The translations under genes were made by a program, and so were the position numbers. A stretch of 64,000 nt of DNA from Lepidostoma basale. Its lineage: Eukaryota; Arthropoda; Insecta; Trichoptera; Lepidostomatidae. Each line of letters begins with the position of its first letter. Within the stretch, counting starts at the first letter, position 1. The DNA is taken from NCBI GenBank assembly GCA_022606425.2, contig JAHDVF020001503.1:186001-250000 (forward strand), given 5' to 3'. Of this stretch, positions 1 to 9,082 are shown in pieces. The notes under the pieces were generated by a model. It worked only from the letters and a program-made list of their open reading frames with translations, did no database searches and was not told the DNA's origin.

Positions 1-255
1 TTCGTATGAAAGATGTCCATCTCTGCCCGAGAGGAATACAGTGGGATAGATGACAAATTATACCAGGAGCATGAGCAATGGTCCGACATTAAGAAGGTAG
101 AATATTCCGTAGAATCAAGAGTGGACATTGCTCCATTCGTATGAAAGTTGTCCATCTCTGCCCGAGAGGAATACAGTGGGATATATGACACATTATACCA
201 GGAGCACAAGAGCAAATGAAGTAAAATACTATGTAGAATCAACAGTGTTTACCTC
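1..255 (+). repeat. 137-bp satellite, left-edge array
   Basis: About two tandem units of a roughly 135-137-bp repeat begin at the window edge; the phrase TTCGTATGAAAG recurs at 1 and about 136. The same unit forms the arrays at 49.7-50.5 kb (same orientation) and 51.8-52.9 kb (opposite). The array probably continues to the left. Short ORFs inside it are by-products of the repeat. Confidence 0.85.
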
Positions 256-1924
256 TGAATATTGCTACATTCAAGTAATAGATGTCCGTAAACATATATA
301 TTTTCTAAAATGGCGATGAATCTCTTTGAATAAGGAATCTACCGATTCCCAGCACATAAAAAACGATCTATTCATACAGCGTGTCAAGCAAGCACATCCA
401 TTGTTCGCACTTGACATGAAGTTAGCAGAAATCATAATATTACAACTAACTTGGCTTGGTAAAAAAAAGTAATTCTTAAATTTTCGTTCGAAGAATTTAA
501 ATACTTTTAAAAATAACGCATTCCAAAAAAAATCCGTCTGTAGGTAGTGAAAAAATTGTTAATGCGTCATTGGTATTTTGATGACTGAAAATCAAAAAAA
601 TACAACTAAAACATTTCATTTTCATTTGTGTATTATTTACGGCGACTTTACGTGGAAGGATTCAGTTGATTCCGGCAAAAATAAAGCCATGTTTTTTCCG
701 CGTATGTAACCACAACAATAAAAATCGAAATCTATTTTGACAGCGGCGAAAAACAAGCAGATCCGACAGAACGAATCATAAATGAACGGGCAATAATGGA
801 TATAATTCAAGAACGGCGAAGGCTGCAGCATTTTGCATTGTTTCATTCAAAATGTTCGCAAGGAAATCGGGTTTACCGAGCCGAGAGAAACGAGAACTGG
901 ATCACAGTGTAACGTCCATTTTGTTACCTCGTGCTCTTTCGCCGTATACAATTTGTTAAACATTTTCGGATGCAAATAACACCGCGGCATTATTAATAAT
1001 ATTGCTTGTGTTACCTTAGTCTGACTGGGGGTGGGATGTTGTATGCGGGAAACAATTTCGCCGCGGCATTAGCGGGATTTTCGAACAACATTTTGCTCGT
1101 TTTGCGTTTTCACAACACACAAAAAAAACTCAAATCACTGCGTGCTCAAGAGAGACGAACACAAAAGAACAAACACAGATCAAATCAGAGGCTTAGCCGA
1201 TCCAAATCGGACACTTTAATCACTATTTGATGTTCTTTTTTTCAATGGGATTATTCACATTCGCGTCGTTTGCCGTAAATGCTGCGGTGCAAAACAAACC
1301 ATTAACGATTTGACAAAGGGATTTCTGGAAAGGCGCAGTCGATCACAAAGTGCCTCGATATTTCACGCGGCCAGTGTCGATACAATAATTCGCTTGTCGA
1401 ATCTTTTCTCACACGCTTCACGGATCGTGTTTTGTTTTGGCGAAATGCTAGACTGGACGCGTACGGCCGTTGGCGCGGATCTAGCCTACTGTTGTACTGT
1501 TTGTGTTTGGCCCGCGCAGGGTAGGTACCTGCTCCGGTAGCGCCAGGGATACCAACACAAATATTTCCCCACATTTACTCCGTTTAGGTAAATTCTCTCG
1601 CTTCTCGTTCGCCTTGAACTTTATTTTCACACTTGTTTTCTGAGATTTATTTGCTTACATTTAAATATTAAACGTGTAAGAAATACCGTTGACGACGAAA
1701 GTTGTTTCCAATAATTCAAAAGCATTCGTTTCTAATTATGCCAAACCAGAATGAGGATAACATTTTTTATTTCATGACATATTATGAACTTAGTAAAATA
1801 TTATAGAATTTTTTTTTCAGTTGTAAAAATTATCCTTATCAAAACACGAATATTTTTACAGTCAATTTATTATTAGTGACATAAGGAAATATATTTAAAA
1901 TTATTTTTTATAAAAAACAAATTA
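256..1924. other. Unassigned A+T-rich DNA, no gene seen
   Basis: I recognise no coding region or repeat family here. The longest ORFs (about 90 residues near 1302-1574 on both strands) overlap each other, are of low complexity and have no recognisable motif. This is one of the longest stretches without an identifiable transposon and may be single-copy host DNA. Confidence 0.5.
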
Positions 1925-2062
1925 TAAATGAAAACCCCAGAAGCAAGAGACTACCAGGAAGTTCGCCAAAGAGATGGAGGGATGATGGGACATCATCATC
2001 ACAAGACGGTCCACCGTTACAAACAGGTCATACGACCTAACTAAGAAGAAGAAGAAAATATT
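1925..2062 (+). mobile_element. RTE-type LINE 3' fragment
   Basis: A short reading frame contains SPKRWRDD, the K/R-W-x-D-D signature at the C-terminus of RTE-type reverse transcriptases. It stops just before an (AAG)n tail at about 2042-2056. The element is heavily 5'-truncated. Confidence 0.55.
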
Positions 2063-2088
2063 TTACATTGAATATTGCCCTTAAACGA

Positions 2089-2123
2089 TATTCTTTCTGC
2101 CTACCCCTTCGGGGAGACGGCGT
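2089..2123 (+). mobile_element. LINE-A2 extreme 3' stub
   Basis: About 35 bases match the last coding bases of LINE-A2, including the CCCC-TTCG-GGG stem-loop at 2104-2113. The usual TGATGGTTAG tail is replaced by TTAATAAG. It is one of the shortest copies in the window. Confidence 0.6.
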
Positions 2124-2214
2124 TAATAAGTTTATTTTTTAATTTACCGAAAGAATAAAACAGTTTTATTTAAAAAAAATTTATGTTGATCATGCATTTT
2201 CTCTTCGACATTTC

Positions 2215-2636
2215 AATTACATTGCTGCTGAACATGATCGCTTCGGAGATCGATGTCTTTCATATTCGTGAAAGTACGTTCAGAAGACAAATACTCTTGA
2301 CTTTGGAGAGTATCTTGTATTCCTGATGTCGAACCATTTATTATTTTGATGATTTGTATTTTAAGTGCGCCGTTTTGTAAAATCAATTACTCCAAGGGCG
2401 CACTAGGAAATGACTGACCGAACAGTGCAGTCTTCAGATGTTTCTTAAATTTAACGTCACTATCCTCATACTTAATACTAACATGCGTCCATCTCTCTTC
2501 ACCATCATCTAACCATCTCTCATGCGTTCCTGGTATTATATATTTTTTATGTTTTACCTGTTCTCAATAGATGTCTTAAACTATAATAATTGTTTGTAAT
2601 ATCTTTTGAGAAAATAAACTGATTTGATTTGATTAA
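2215..2636 (+). mobile_element. LINE-B 3' end, split by a LINE-C insertion
   Basis: The C-terminal codons (ESTFRRQILLTLES), a 3' UTR and a GATTT tail match the other LINE-B copies. The UTR is interrupted at 2338-2510 by an antisense LINE-C 3' end flanked by the short duplication AACCAT (2332-2337 and 2511-2516). The UTR resumes with CTCTCATGCG and ends in AAACTGATTTGATTTG. Confidence 0.8.
2338..2510 (-). mobile_element. LINE-C 3' end nested in LINE-B
   Basis: The reverse complement carries the LINE-C 3' signature: GCGCCCTTG, then a short spacer, AAAACGGCGC and an ATT-rich tail. A 6-bp TSD (AACCAT) supports a separate retrotransposition event later than the host LINE-B copy. Confidence 0.7.
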
Positions 2637-3212
2637 AATTTACTATTTTAATTTCATTGTTTAAAATTAAAATTTTCCCCGAATCTAGGGATATTTTTTC
2701 GTATCTGGTATCACCGGCTAGCGATTTGCAAGCTGCGGCTACAGCAGCGCCGCGGCATCGCCAGCCACTAAAGAGAACATGGAGTCTATATATTTTGAAT
2801 TGGCAGCACTGCGCGTCTTGACAGCCGGCTTATAAAAAACGTACAGACATTGAAAGTTATAGATTTGTATATTACGGAGTCGTTCACATCGGAGTATTTG
2901 CATATTGTTATAATGGAAACCTGTTTTCCAGATCCGAAGCGATCCCAATCTTTCCGATGTTAATACTTTACTTTCCTACACAAATGAGTTATAGATGATT
3001 GTTCGCGTTAAGGGAGATTTCTTTACAGGATGAATTGGGGTTATTTTTCTTTTCAATTTTTAATTTCAAGGTTTTGGCGGTTGAAAAGAAGATATGGGTT
3101 ATATATTCTAAAGCCATATAATGTATTAATTTTTATTTAACTTTAGGTGTAACATTTTGATTATTATATGAATTAAAAAAATACTATTTAGCATGAATAT
3201 AGTATAAAAAAA
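2637..3212. other. Unassigned DNA
   Basis: No gene or repeat family is recognised. The small ORF at 2739-2948 (minus) has no recognisable motif. Confidence 0.45.
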
Positions 3213-4266
3213 TACAGTTCTAGTGCCAACCCTCATGTATGGAAGTGAAGCTTGAAGCTGGCAAAAGAAGGATGAAAGCAGGATAAACGCCGTAAAAATG
3301 ATATCACTAAGAAGAATGTGCGGGAAAACGTTGTATGATAGAATACCGAACGAAGAAATAAGAAAGAAATGTAAGGCAGATAACTGCATCATGAATAAAA
3401 TTAAAAAAAGGATCCCTGAGATGGTTCGGACATATGGAACGAATGGATGAGAGTAGAATGGTTAAAAAGTTGTACACAAGCAGCGTGAGTGGGAAAAGAA
3501 GCCGAGGACGACCGAGAAAAACATGGCAACAACAACAAACCATTACGCCGTTTCCGTAGGCAGAGAGAATGGACCGCCACACTACTCTATCCTGGCACAC
3601 CTCTCTAGATTCCTCCACATTCATACATCGAGTCATACACGCACGTCGATTCTTCCGGCTTCTGACATGACCAACTTTTAATATTTGATTAATTTGGTCA
3701 TGCCATGTTTTCCTCAGTCTACCTCGACTCCTTACTCCATTTACATTGTTAACGTATACTTTTTTAACCATTCTTTCTTCACCCATGCGCTCCATATGTC
3801 CGAACCAACGCAGCGAACCTTTCATAATTTTGTTCATAATACCTTCTTTCGCTCTACACTCCTTCCTAATATCAGCATTTGAGATTCTGTCGTACATCGT
3901 TCTACCACACATACATCTTAGGGACCTCATTTCTACCGCATTTATTCTGCTCTCATCTTTCTTCTGCCAGTTCCATGCTTCGCTTCCATACATAAGGGTT
4001 GGAACCAGAACTCCATTGTGAACGGCCATTTTCGCTTTCATTGATAAATTCTTGTTGCCAATAACTACTTTTAAACATGGCATGACCAAATTAATCAATT
4101 ACTAAAAGGACAATATCCAAGTTGGAATAATTGACGTGCGTGCATGGTACGATGTATGAACGTAGAGGAAGCCCGAGAGGTATGCCAGGACAGGCCAGTG
4201 TGGCGATCCATCCTCTCTGCCTACCCCTCCGGGGAAATGGCGTGATGGTTAGTTAGTTAGTTAGTC
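3213..4266 (+). mobile_element. LINE-A3 copy, split by LINE-A1
   Basis: A 5'-truncated LINE-A3 C-terminal region (LRRMCGKTLYDRI, HMERMDESRMVKKLYTS) runs from 3213 to 3527 and resumes at 4073. It ends with a CCCC-TCCG-GGG stem-loop, a stop codon and a (GTTA)n tail. The break falls inside the codons for KTWHDQIN and is filled by an antisense LINE-A1 copy. Several frameshifts are present. Confidence 0.85.
3528..4072 (-). mobile_element. LINE-A1 nested in LINE-A3
   Basis: The 5'-truncated A1 copy starts at its CAACAACAAC tail (a TTG tail on the coding strand). It encodes most of the conserved C-terminal block (NWQKKDESRINAVEMRSL, GSLRWFGHMERM, RPRKTWHDQIN). The 9-bp TSD AAACATGGC lies at 3519-3527 and 4073-4081. 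A longer minus-strand ORF across this region fuses A1 to antisense host sequence and is not a real protein. Confidence 0.88.
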
Positions 4267-4403
4267 TATTTAGCATATTTTTCGACATGTTTTGAAGGTA
4301 GGGGAGATGTAGGTAATGGAAGTCACTTAAGCGAGAATTGAAAAATAAACCAAACGATAGTTATCTATGTATTGCTTAAGCCTTATTATAAACTTTAGTT
4401 ATT

Positions 4404-4931
4404 TATCAATGAAAGCGAAAACGGCCGTTCACAATGGAGTTCTGGTCCCAACCCTAATGTATGGAAGCGAAGCATGGAACTGGCAGAAGAAGGATGAGAG
4501 TAGAATAAATGCGGTAGAGATGAGGTCCCTAAGACGTATGTGTGGTCGAACGATATACGACAGAATCTCAAATGCTGATATAAGAAAGGAATGTAGAGCG
4601 GAAGAAGGTATTTTGAACAAAATTATGAAAGGATCGCTGCGTTGGTTCGGACATATGGAACGCATGGATGGAGAAAGAATGGTTAAGAAAGTATACGTTA
4701 ATGATGTAAATGGGGTACGAAGTCGAGGCAGACCGAGGAAAACATGGCATGACCAAATTAATCAAATTTTTAAGGTTGGTCATGTTAGAAGTCGGAGGAA
4801 TCGACGTGCGTGTATGACTCGTTGTATGAATGTGGAGGAAGCTAGAGAGGTTTGCCAGGATAGAGTAGTGTGGCGGTCCATTCTCTCTGCCTACCCCTGC
4901 GGGGAAACGGCGTGATGGTTTGTTGTTGTTG
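4404..4931 (+). mobile_element. LINE-A1 3' copy with TSD
   Basis: An open frame at 4367-4915 covers the RT-distal domain of LINE-A: VLVPTLMYGSEAWNWQKK, MCGRTIYDRISNADIRK, WFGHMERMDGERMVKK, RSRGRPRKTW, CMNVEEAREVCQ, SAYPCGETA-stop. It lacks the endonuclease and catalytic RT motifs, so it is not autonomous. The 9-bp TSD TTAGTTATT lies at 4395-4403 and 4932-4940; the first residues of the ORF come from flanking DNA. The tail is (TTG)n. Confidence 0.9.
4889..4911 (+). other. Terminal UNCG stem-loop of LINE-A1
   Basis: GCC-TA-CCCC-TGCG-GGG-AAAC-GGC can fold as a hairpin with a UNCG-type loop directly before the stop codon. The same position in other copies reads TTCG, TCCG or TACG. It is probably the 3' structure recognised by the element's own RT (inference from other LINEs with 3' stem-loops). 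This entry stands for the equivalent site in every LINE-A copy. Confidence 0.65.
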
Positions 4932-5000
4932 TTAGTTATTATACTATTAATTGAGATCACCTTTAATCACTTTGGCTTTTTGCTTTTGGGACAATAATCA

Positions 5001-5312
5001 TTAAAAAAAAACTGGTTTGACCACCATTGCCCACATCAGTTGGCAATGGTGATCAGCATGTTGGCAATGGTGGTCAACACAAATCGCACACATAATTGCA
5101 AGCCGAGTCCCACCCAGTGTAATCTGAATGAGCCCAAAGCCCACAAGAAGTGCACTGGAACCACATCTCATTATCTCGCCCGAATTCGTCGCATACAAGA
5201 CATTGGTTGTCAGGATCTTCTGCATCATCGTCTTTGTCGTCCTGGTACAAGTCATCAGTGTTCATATCTGACGCTGAAGTATTGTTCGATTCCTGCAGAA
5301 TTTTCTTCTTTA
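5001..5312 (-). pseudogene. pogo/Tigger-type transposase, C-terminal Cys-rich end
   Basis: On the minus strand an acidic linker (DDKDDDAEDPD) is followed by a compact Cys/His domain: CLVC, FQCTSCGLWAH, YVCDLC-stop. This C-x2-C / C-x2-C-x4-H / C-x2-C pattern resembles the PHD-like C-terminus of insect pogo/Tigger transposases. Upstream coding (KKKILQESNNTSAS) runs to 5312, where a LINE-B insertion begins. No DDE catalytic domain is found nearby. A host PHD-finger gene fragment is the alternative, but the N-terminal half at 5873-6040 favours a transposase. Confidence 0.6.
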
Positions 5313-5872
5313 AATCAAATCAAATCAGTTTATTAACTCAATAGACATTACAAACAGGAAAATGTTTAAGGCATCTATTAAGTACAGGTCAAATATCATA
5401 AAAATATTAAAACAAAGTACCAGGAACGCATTAGAGATGGTTCGACATTAGGAAGACAAGATACTTTCCAAAGTCAATAGTATTTGCCCCCTGAACGTAC
5501 TTTCACTAACATGAAAGACGTCGATCTCCGAGGAGACCGCGTTCAGCAGACTAATTGCTCTTCCCACCGGTGTCACCAGAGGCAGATTGGTTCTGGCGGC
5601 CGGTAGGTAAAACAATCTGTGCTGTCGCTGACGGAGATATCTATCGGGGACAAAAAGACCAACATCCTCCAGTACGGCCGAGTTCTCGAAGTATCCCCTA
5701 ATTAATCTGAAGAAATGGGTTATTAGATGTCCATCTCTTCGAAGCTGTAAAGAATTGGTTTCGAGCATTCCCAGAAGAAATGCCGTGGGATAGAGCCACG
5801 GATAGCTACCATACTCCCTCATGTACCTAGAGATACCTCAGAAATTTTTTCTGAACCCTCTCCAGCATAACA
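5313..5872 (-). mobile_element. LINE-B copy inserted in a Tigger relic
   Basis: The minus-strand ORF at 5448-5822 carries the LINE-B C-terminal region (YGSYPWLYPTAFLLGML, NSLQLRRDGHLITHFFRL, VSESTFRGQILLTLES). A 3' UTR follows, and the GATTT-type tail at 5313-5330 appears as AAATCAAATCAAATC on the plus strand. It is 5'-truncated with no RT catalytic motifs. It separates the two transposase fragments on either side. Confidence 0.88.
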
Positions 5873-6040
5873 TTTATCTATGTTTTTCGCGTACCTCTTC
5901 TGAAGACTCAAAAATGGGATGTTCATTGTTTTCGCGGCTTTTCTTATTGAATAACCTTGTTTATCGATGAGCTCCACGGCCTTTTTAGGTTAGCTATAGA
6001 CCAGTTAGCCTTATTTGTCTTTCTAGGACGAACCTTCGGT
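5873..6040 (-). pseudogene. pogo/Tigger-type transposase, N-terminal HTH
   Basis: Minus-strand frames read PKVRPRKTNKANWS, then after a frameshift KAVELIDKQGYSIRKAAK and IPFLSLQKRYAKN. This is the Pipsqueak-type helix-turn-helix that opens pogo/Tigger transposases (basic N-terminus, S-I-R-K-A-A, I-P-x-x-x-L). The expected initiator codon reads ATA. The segment ends at the LINE-B insertion; the DDE core is missing. Confidence 0.6.
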
Positions 6041-6475
6041 ATCTACAAACCAAAAATAAGATTATTTTATCGAAGACAGGAAATGTTGACAATAAGGATC
6101 AATGGGGATCACCTGACTCCGATTGCCTACATCGGTAAAAAAGAGAAAAAACCTACCTTGACTTAAAAGTAAAAGTGATAGTGGTAAAATGAGTTTGAAA
6201 TCAAGATCTAAAACGCTTTAGTCATTACATATAACCAGCGCAAAAAGAAACACTCGGTAGTTTGATCCTTACCTTCGGATTTGTCCACTCGAAAATTTTT
6301 ATCAGAAGGGCGCGAAAACTTGTTACGTCTACCACTCTCTAACACGTGGTGCGAACTGAGTAAGCTGCCTACCGCGGGTGTTACCGGCACACAGCTAGCG
6401 TACGTCACTGAAACCGCCATCACGCATATTGTTTTCGAATTAAAGGGGTGACTACCATTGCCAGCTGACTCCCAG
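6041..6475. other. Unassigned DNA upstream of the Tigger relic
   Basis: No gene is recognised. ACCATTGCC-type motifs near 6450 resemble those beyond the transposase stop codon at about 5018-5075, so parts may be the transposon's own untranslated ends. Confidence 0.35.
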
Positions 6476-6890
6476 TGCGGTAGAGATGAGGTGCCTAAGA
6501 CGTATGTGTGGTAGAACGATATACGACAGAATCTCAAATGCTGATATAAGAAAAAAATGTAGAGCGGAAGAAGGTATTATGAAAGGATCGCTGCGTTGGT
6601 TCGGACATATGGAACACATGGATGGAGTAAGAATGGTTAAGAAAGTATACGTTAATGATGTAAATGGAGTACGAAGTCGAGGCAGACCGAGGAAAACATG
6701 GCATGACCAAATTAATCAAATTTTAAAGTTTGGTCATGTTAGAAGTCGGAGGAATCGACGTGCGTTTATGACTCGTTGTATGAATGTGGAGGAAGCTAGA
6801 GTTTGCCAGGATAGAGTAGTGTGGCAGTCCATTCTCTCTGCTTACCCCTGCGGGGAAACGGTGTGATGGTTTGTTTGTTTGTTTGTTAAT
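6476..6890 (+). mobile_element. LINE-A1 3' copy
   Basis: The ORF at 6486-6866 starts within VEMRCLRRMCGRTIYD and ends SAYPCGETV-stop, followed by TGATGGTTTGTTTGTTTG. Small in-frame losses are present (RAEEGIMKGSL lacks the usual MNKI block). It is 5'-truncated. Confidence 0.88.
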
Positions 6891-6929
6891 AATTTTGACT
6901 TAGAGCTTTTTCGCAGGATACCCACTATA

Positions 6930-7012
6930 TATCCTTCTTTCAACCTTCCTCTGCCAACTCCAAGCTTCACTTCCATTCATAAGGTTAGCGCTAGAACTCC
7001 ATTGTGCACTTC
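6930..7012 (-). mobile_element. LINE-A3 internal scrap
   Basis: The reverse complement encodes degraded VHNGVLALTLMNGSEAWSW, matching the A3 block before the MCGKT motif. It is too short to assign ends. Confidence 0.55.
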
Positions 7013-7138
7013 TTCAAATAAATATATATTTCTCCATTCGTTTGCGTCACAAAGTCAATTAAAATCAATTTAACACTTGACTGGCGACCATCAGATTACG
7101 AGACATCGCATCGGTACAAATGTCAAATATTTATTTAA

Positions 7139-7298
7139 TTAACTAACTGACCATCACGCCGTCTCGCCGAAGGTGTAGGCAGAAAGATTGGATTGCCAAA
7201 CTGCACTGTCTTGACATACTGATCTCGATTCCTCAACATTATTACATCGTGTCACGCACGCACGTCGATTTCTCCTACTCCTCATTCAATATTTGATT
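7139..7298 (-). mobile_element. LINE-A2 3' end
   Basis: It starts with the antisense (GTTA)n tail AACTAACTGACCATCACG, then the antisense stop and terminal stem-loop, and the CMNVEE and RNRRA codons in degraded form. It ends where a LINE-B3 UTR fragment begins. Confidence 0.75.
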
Positions 7299-7424
7299 TA
7301 TTTATATATTTATTTATTTATACATAATACGAAAATGAGACATAACAAACGAAAAACATTTAGGCGACTCATTTGGACACAAAACGGTGTTACAAAGATA
7401 AGACAAAGAAAAAACAACATGAAA
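7299..7424 (-). mobile_element. LINE-B3 3' UTR fragment
   Basis: This segment shares GGCGACTCATTTGGACACA and flanking bases with 15962-16110, where the same sequence lies directly 3' of the LINE-B3 coding end. It is therefore a solo 3' UTR of that subfamily, between two LINE-A2 pieces. Confidence 0.6.
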
Positions 7425-7765
7425 TGCAGTAGAAATGAGATCTCTTAGACGAATGGGTGCATACTCTGTGTATGAGAGAGTGTCGAATGAAAATATAAGA
7501 AGTGAACGCGGTGCGAATGATGGTATTATGAACAAACTAATGAAAGGACACATGGAAAGAATGAATGAAGAAAGAATGGTAAAAATATATATATGTTAAC
7601 GATGTAAATGGAACTAGAAATTAAGGAAGACCGAGGAAAACGTGGCACGATCAAATTGAGGTATTAATGTTGAGGAATCGAGAGAAATTTGTCAGGAAAG
7701 AAAAGTGTGTCAGTCCATTCCTTCTGCCTACCCCTTCGGGGAGATCGCGTGATGGTGGTTAGTTT
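7425..7765 (+). mobile_element. LINE-A2 3' copy, degraded
   Basis: It begins in NAVEMRSLRRM and continues through SVYERVSNENIRSE to the stem-loop CCCC-TTCG-GGG and TGATGG. Several indels, including loss of the RRNRRACM block, disrupt the frame. Confidence 0.75.
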
Positions 7766-7771
7766 TCATAT

Positions 7772-7872
7772 ACAAATTTAACATACATTCGTCTTCGAGA
7801 TCTTATTTCTACTGCATTGTTCTGCTTTCTACATTCCTTTGCCAGTTCTCGTCGGTACAAGAAAACCATTGT
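7772..7872 (-). mobile_element. LINE-A2 internal scrap
   Basis: The antisense frame corresponds to VHNGFLVPTR and NNAVEIRSRRRM, matching the A2 block before SVYDRV. Confidence 0.55.
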
Positions 7873-8100
7873 GCACGCAGAATGCTGGGACCTGTGAATG
7901 ACGGTGAAGGCTGGAGAGTGCGGCATAATGACGAGCTGTACCATATTTACAAAGCTCCCAGTCTCTCCACACAGGTCAGACTGAATAGACTGAGATGGGC
8001 GGGTCACGTGCAGAGGATGTTGGAGTGCGTCCAGGTGGTAGAAGACTAATTGGACGACCAAGCTTGCAAATAGAGGATGAAGGAAGAGATAGGGCGAAAT
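7866..8100 (+). mobile_element. RTE-G RT C-terminal fragment
   Basis: The reading frame contains RMLGPVNDGEGWRVRHND, LYHIYKAPSLSTQVRLNR and RWAGHVQRM, the distal block of an RTE-type reverse transcriptase, followed by a degraded GRPSLQ. The antisense copy at 12567-12945 belongs to the same family. Confidence 0.65.
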
Positions 8101-8102
8101 TA

Positions 8103-8485
8103 AAAACTACGAGTGACCCAAAGAGCCATGGATAGAGCCATGATAGGAATTAGCCTAACAGACAGAGTCAGAAACGATACGGTCAAAGAAAAAACATTGG
8201 TTACTGACAGCATCCACCGGGTGGCGACTCTAAAATGGCAATGGGCAGATCACGTAGCCAGAAGCTCAGATGAAAAGTGGACAAGAAGACTGCTGACTTG
8301 GAGACCGTAGACGGCAAAGAGAAATGCAGGGCGACCGCAACTACGATGGAAGGATGATTTGAACAGATACGTCGGAATAACCTGGATGCAGTCTGCACAG
8401 GAGAGAGTGAAATGGAAGCGAATGGAGGAATCCTTTGTCCACGAGTAGACGGGAATAGGCTGAGGAAGAAGAAGAAAAGAAGTGG
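8103..8485 (+). mobile_element. RTE-F C-terminal fragment with AAG tail
   Basis: The frame reads VTQRAMDRAMIGISLTDRVR, ATLKWQWADHVAR, RRLLTWRP, a stop, then RNAGRPQLRWKDDLNR and ESFVHE-stop. These are the terminal motifs of RTE elements (compare the 493-residue ORF at 10.6-12.1 kb). It ends in GAAGAAGAAGAAAAG. One nonsense mutation is present. Confidence 0.75.
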
Positions 8486-8654
8486 CGATATTATTACGAG
8501 TGTCATATTCGAGGGTTGAGGCGGAGGACAGGAGGAGTTGGAGGCGAAGAATACTGGAGGCTATGTTTCGATATGGGCTGTAAGGGCATCGAAGAAGTAA
8601 TCCCTTTTAACCCGTCTGGCGTTTTGATCTAATTTGAATAAATACTAATTCTTC

Positions 8655-9055
8655 TTTTAATAGATCTGACGATCTGTGACACAAATCATCCCACGAGATG
8701 ATTAGGTCCAGCTGTCTCTCCATCTCTTAGGCGGTCTTCCAGATGAGCGGTGTCCGGAGGGGATTTCATAAGCGGCTGTATATGCGAGTCTGTCGCTATC
8801 CATTCTGGCTACATGGTCCCTTCAGTATCTACTTCTGGATCTACTCCACCGAACGATATCCTCTATTTCGTAAGTTTTCCTTATGTCTGCTTTGCGGACA
8901 CGATCTCTGAAAGTTTTTCCAGTAGTGGATCTTAGGACCTTCAGATGTTCTTAGTGGACCCTCGGTTCGCACGCATGTCTTATAAATTATGACCTTGCTG
9001 TCGACACGCATGTGCTTGTTCTTCTAGACCAGATTCTTCAGACACCCTGACACGC
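8655..9055 (-). mobile_element. RTE-H 3' fragment
   Basis: Antisense coding fragments (RYRRDHVARMDSDRLAY-like, then a GRPPKRW-like block) match the plus-strand copy at 44011-44195 and the antisense copy at 32543-32962. All three share TTTTAATAGATCTGACGATC or its equivalent at the 3' side. Confidence 0.6.
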
Positions 9056-9082
9056 AGATGCTTTACTGACTTCTTTTCGTAC

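Noticed and set aside
1302..1574. 90-residue minus-strand ORF in the unassigned left region
   Set aside because: It has an overlapping ORF on the other strand and no motif; probably chance.
3307..4098. 263-residue minus-strand ORF
   Set aside because: It joins a real LINE-A1 frame to antisense LINE-A3 sequence across a TSD; not a biological protein.
5074..5265. Host PHD-finger gene exon
   Set aside because: The Cys/His pattern alone would allow it, but the helix-turn-helix transposase start lies just upstream on the same strand and a stop follows the last Cys.
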